DNA from: JABDGC01 sp964466595
GTDB lineage: Bacteria; Pseudomonadota; Gammaproteobacteria; DSM-16500
Length of the DNA stretch: 42,083 bases
Assembly (NCBI GenBank): GCA_964466595.1
Contig: CAYXNR010000015.1
Span: forward strand, 1-42,083
Direction of reading: 5' to 3'
Each line of letters starts with the position of its first letter. Within the stretch, counting starts at the first letter, position 1. Below, one piece after another: positions 39,785-42,083 of this stretch. The notes beneath the pieces were generated by a model. It did not search any database, had not been told where the DNA came from, and saw only the letters and a list, made by a program, of their open reading frames with translations. A program made the translations under genes and the position numbers.

Positions 39785-42037
39785 ATGAAAAAGCAAATTA
39801 AAAATGGTTTTAACATTGAACGTGTTCCACTACGCGACTACACCGAAAAAGCTTATTTAGATTATTCCATGTATGTCATCTTGGACCGTGCCCTACCACA
39901 TATCGCCGATGGCTTGAAACCAGTGCAAAGACGCATTGTGTATGCGATGTCTGAACTTGGACTCAAAGCCACTGCAAAATTTAAAAAATCCGTGCGCACT
40001 ATTGGTGATGTGATCGGTAAATACCATCCACATGGTGATGGGGCCTGTTATGAGGCGCTGGTCTTAATGGCGCAACCTTTTTCCTATCGCTATCCTTTAA
40101 TTGAAGGCCAAGGCAACTTTGGCTCGGAAGACGATCCCAAATCTTTCGCAGCCATGCGTTATACAGAAGCGCGTCTTTCCGCTTATGCAGAAGTTTTATT
40201 AGCTGAAATCGAAGCCGGTACCGTTCAATGGCTTGCTAATTTTGATGGGACCTTAAGCGAACCCGCTTTATTGCCGGCGCGATTGCCGAATTTACTTTTA
40301 AATGGCACAACGGGTATCGCAGTGGGTATGGCAACCGACATTCCGCCGCATAATTTAGGCGAGGTCGTCGCTGCCTTAATTCTTTTAATTGATAAGCCCG
40401 ATGCAACGCTTGGCGAAATCACCAAACTCCTGCCTGCACCAGATTTTCCAACTGAGGCTGAAATTATTACGCCTCGCAAAGAAATAGTGCAGATTTACAA
40501 ACAGGGAACGGGTGCCATTCGAATGCGCGCGACCTACGCAGTAGAAAATGAGGAAATTGTCATTACTGCCTTACCCTATCAGGTTTCTGGTGCGAAGATT
40601 CTGACGCAAATTGCCGAACAAATGCAGGCTAAAAAGTTGCCGATGGTTTCTGATCTTCGCGATGAATCAGATCATGAAAATCCCACTCGTCTGGTTATTG
40701 TTCCTCGCTCCAATCGTATTGAGCTTGAACCGCTGATGGATCATCTCTTTGCGACAACCGATCTTGAAACGAATTATCGCGTCAATTTAAATATCATCGG
40801 CAAAGATGGTCGTCCTCAGGTTAAAAATTTACTCACTATTTTAAACGAATGGCTAGAGTTCCGTATCGAAACTGTTCGTCTGCGTCTAAAACATCGCCTA
40901 GCCTTGGTTCAAAGGCGGCTTCACATTTTAGCAGGTCTTTTACTCGTTTATCTCGATCTCGATGAGGTCATCCGCATTATTCGTCATGAAGATGAGCCGA
41001 AAGCCGTACTCATGAAAAAATTTCGCTTATCAGAAGAACAGGTAGAAGCCATTTTAGAAACAAAATTGCGTCATCTTGCGCGTCTAGAAGAAGAAAAAAT
41101 TAAGGGAGAACAAAAAGAATTGAAAAAAGAAGGAGAGGAATTAGAACACACCTTGGGGACTTCACAGCGTCTTAAGAAATTAATCCGTTCGGAATTAGAA
41201 GAAGATGCCAAACGCTTTCGTGATAAAAGGCGTTCTCTTTTAGTAGAAAGAAAAGAAGCACAGCAGCTAAGAGAAGAGGAAATTATTCCCTCAGAACCTG
41301 TAACCGTTATTCTCTCAAGCAAAGGCTGGGTTCGATCCGCCAAAGGCTATGAGCTTGATCCAACTAGCTTGGGCTATAAAGCCGGCGATCGCTTTCAAGC
41401 AGCAGCGCAGGGTCGCAGCAATCAATTATCAGTCTTTTTAGATTCGACCGGGCGCACTTATTCGATGCCAACCCACACCCTGCCCTCTGCTCGCGGCCAG
41501 GGTGATCCCTTAAGCAGCCGCGTTAATCCACCGCCGGGTGCTGAGTTTATCGGCGTACTGTTGGGCGAACCCGAACAATTATGTCTACTTGCTTCCGAAG
41601 CCGGCTATGGGTTTATCACTAAGCTCAGTGAGCTCTATACCCGAAATCGAAATGGTAAAGCCGTGCTTTCTCTTCCACAACAAGCCAAACCCCTGATCCC
41701 TCGGCTGATTACTGAGCTGGAAAAATCTTTCCTCGTTGCCGTCTTAAATTCAGGACATATGGTTATTTTCTCCCTAAAAGAATTACCCATACTTGCCAAA
41801 GGTAAGGGAAATAAAATAATGGGCATTCCGGGAGCAAGAGTCGCGAGTCGGGAAGAATATATGGTTGATGCTGCCGTATTAGGAGAAAATGAAGTTCTTC
41901 TTATTCAAACTGAAAATAAGACTTATGAATTGGTGAAAGAAGAATGGAAAAAATATCTTGCTGAACGAGGCCGCCGGGGTTTGAAGCTAGCACCGAAGTG
42001 GCGCAAGGTGGTGAGCTTGGGTGTTAAGGCAAGTTGA
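39785..42037 (+). CDS. parC: DNA topoisomerase IV subunit A
   Basis: 750 residues, starting six bases after parE. The breakage-reunion domain has the catalytic Tyr126 (A-A-M-R-Y-T-E-A-R-L-S), equivalent to E. coli Tyr120. The quinolone region reads H-P-H-G-D-G-A-C-Y-E: Gly86 stands where E. coli ParC has Ser80, while Glu90 (E. coli Glu84) is kept. A long Glu/Lys coiled coil covers about 430-500, and the C-terminal beta-propeller-like domain is shorter than in GyrA and lacks a GyrA box. A REP-like unit follows 12 bases after the stop. Confidence 0.96.
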   Translation: MKKQIKNGFNIERVPLRDYTEKAYLDYSMYVILDRALPHIADGLKPVQRRIVYAMSELGLKATAKFKKSVRTIGDVIGKYHPHGDGACYEALVLMAQPFSYRYPLIEGQGNFGSEDDPKSFAAMRYTEARLSAYAEVLLAEIEAGTVQWLANFDGTLSEPALLPARLPNLLLNGTTGIAVGMATDIPPHNLGEVVAALILLIDKPDATLGEITKLLPAPDFPTEAEIITPRKEIVQIYKQGTGAIRMRATYAVENEEIVITALPYQVSGAKILTQIAEQMQAKKLPMVSDLRDESDHENPTRLVIVPRSNRIELEPLMDHLFATTDLETNYRVNLNIIGKDGRPQVKNLLTILNEWLEFRIETVRLRLKHRLALVQRRLHILAGLLLVYLDLDEVIRIIRHEDEPKAVLMKKFRLSEEQVEAILETKLRHLARLEEEKIKGEQKELKKEGEELEHTLGTSQRLKKLIRSELEEDAKRFRDKRRSLLVERKEAQQLREEEIIPSEPVTVILSSKGWVRSAKGYELDPTSLGYKAGDRFQAAAQGRSNQLSVFLDSTGRTYSMPTHTLPSARGQGDPLSSRVNPPPGAEFIGVLLGEPEQLCLLASEAGYGFITKLSELYTRNRNGKAVLSLPQQAKPLIPRLITELEKSFLVAVLNSGHMVIFSLKELPILAKGKGNKIMGIPGARVASREEYMVDAAVLGENEVLLIQTENKTYELVKEEWKKYLAERGRRGLKLAPKWRKVVSLGVKAS

Positions 42038-42048
42038 CAATTTTGAAT

Positions 42049-42083
42049 CCCCTCCCGCCACGCTTTTTGTGGAGGGAGGGGTA
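42049..42083. repeat. REP-like unit B, copy 3, cut by window end
   Basis: CCCCTCCCGCCAC (42049-42061), loop GCTTTTT, GTGGAGGGAGGGG (42069-42081): identical to unit B of copy 1, with the same TTGAAT lead-in. It lies directly after parC and may act as its 3' end structure. Whether unit A follows is outside the window. Confidence 0.85.

Noticed and set aside
39377..39796. 139-codon minus-strand frame
   Set aside because: Antisense to the strongly conserved Toprim region of parE; a shadow.

Overview
This 42 kb window looks like chromosomal DNA from a host-associated gammaproteobacterium of the order Legionellales (Coxiella/Legionella/Rickettsiella-like). The core genes are gammaproteobacterial: parE-parC, waaF-waaC, zapA-fau, def-fmt and pgk-pyk. 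Several small genes belong to families I associate with this order: a CBU_0585-type protein, a DUF4949 secreted protein and a choline-dependent phosphatidylcholine synthase. Between the housekeeping genes sit long, Glu/Lys-rich proteins of unknown function that resemble secreted effectors. No species can be assigned from the sequence alone.

Layout. 1-831: 3' part of a YbdK-type carboxylate-amine ligase. 844-981: REP-like hairpin pair. 996-3585 (minus): SbmA/YddA-type ABC exporter and a SAM methyltransferase. 3668-5553: OmpA-type lipoprotein, then on the minus strand a ZapB-like coiled coil, zapA and fau, all overlapping. 5694-8678: gap, DUF47 and a Pit phosphate transporter. 8961-10121 (minus): unknown protein. 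10251-13718: nucleoside salvage set (purine nucleoside phosphorylase, MFS transporter, deoB). 13855-16971 (minus): two tandem paralogues with kinase-like motifs, one ending in a CAAX box. 17053-20041: two L,D-transpeptidases divergent from D-Ala-D-Ala ligase. 20043-23177 (minus): 1044-residue P-loop protein with a zeta-toxin-like arrangement. 23517-24935: HigBA-like toxin-antitoxin pair and a four-repeat membrane protein. 24929-25906 (minus): ankyrin-like protein. 26136-28774 (minus): pgk-pyk. 29002-33066: phosphatidylcholine synthase, sugar-nucleotide epimerase, zinc-finger protein, waaF and waaC. 33092-34546 (minus): PBP4-type carboxypeptidase. 34653-37831: CBU_0585-type gene, DUF4949 gene, def, fmt, ubiK and nudF. 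37865-42037: parE-parC, followed by another copy of the REP hairpin.

Themes. Envelope building is prominent: D-Ala-D-Ala ligase, two L,D-transpeptidases, PBP4, heptosyltransferases, phosphatidylcholine synthase and a lipoprotein. Phosphate-linked metabolism is the second theme: GAPDH next to a Pi transporter, and purine phosphorolysis next to phosphopentomutase. The third is a group of five effector-like genes, all on the minus strand and mostly next to repeats. The most striking is the kinase-like paralogue pair in which only one member carries a eukaryotic-type prenylation motif (C-L-I-A at the very C-terminus).
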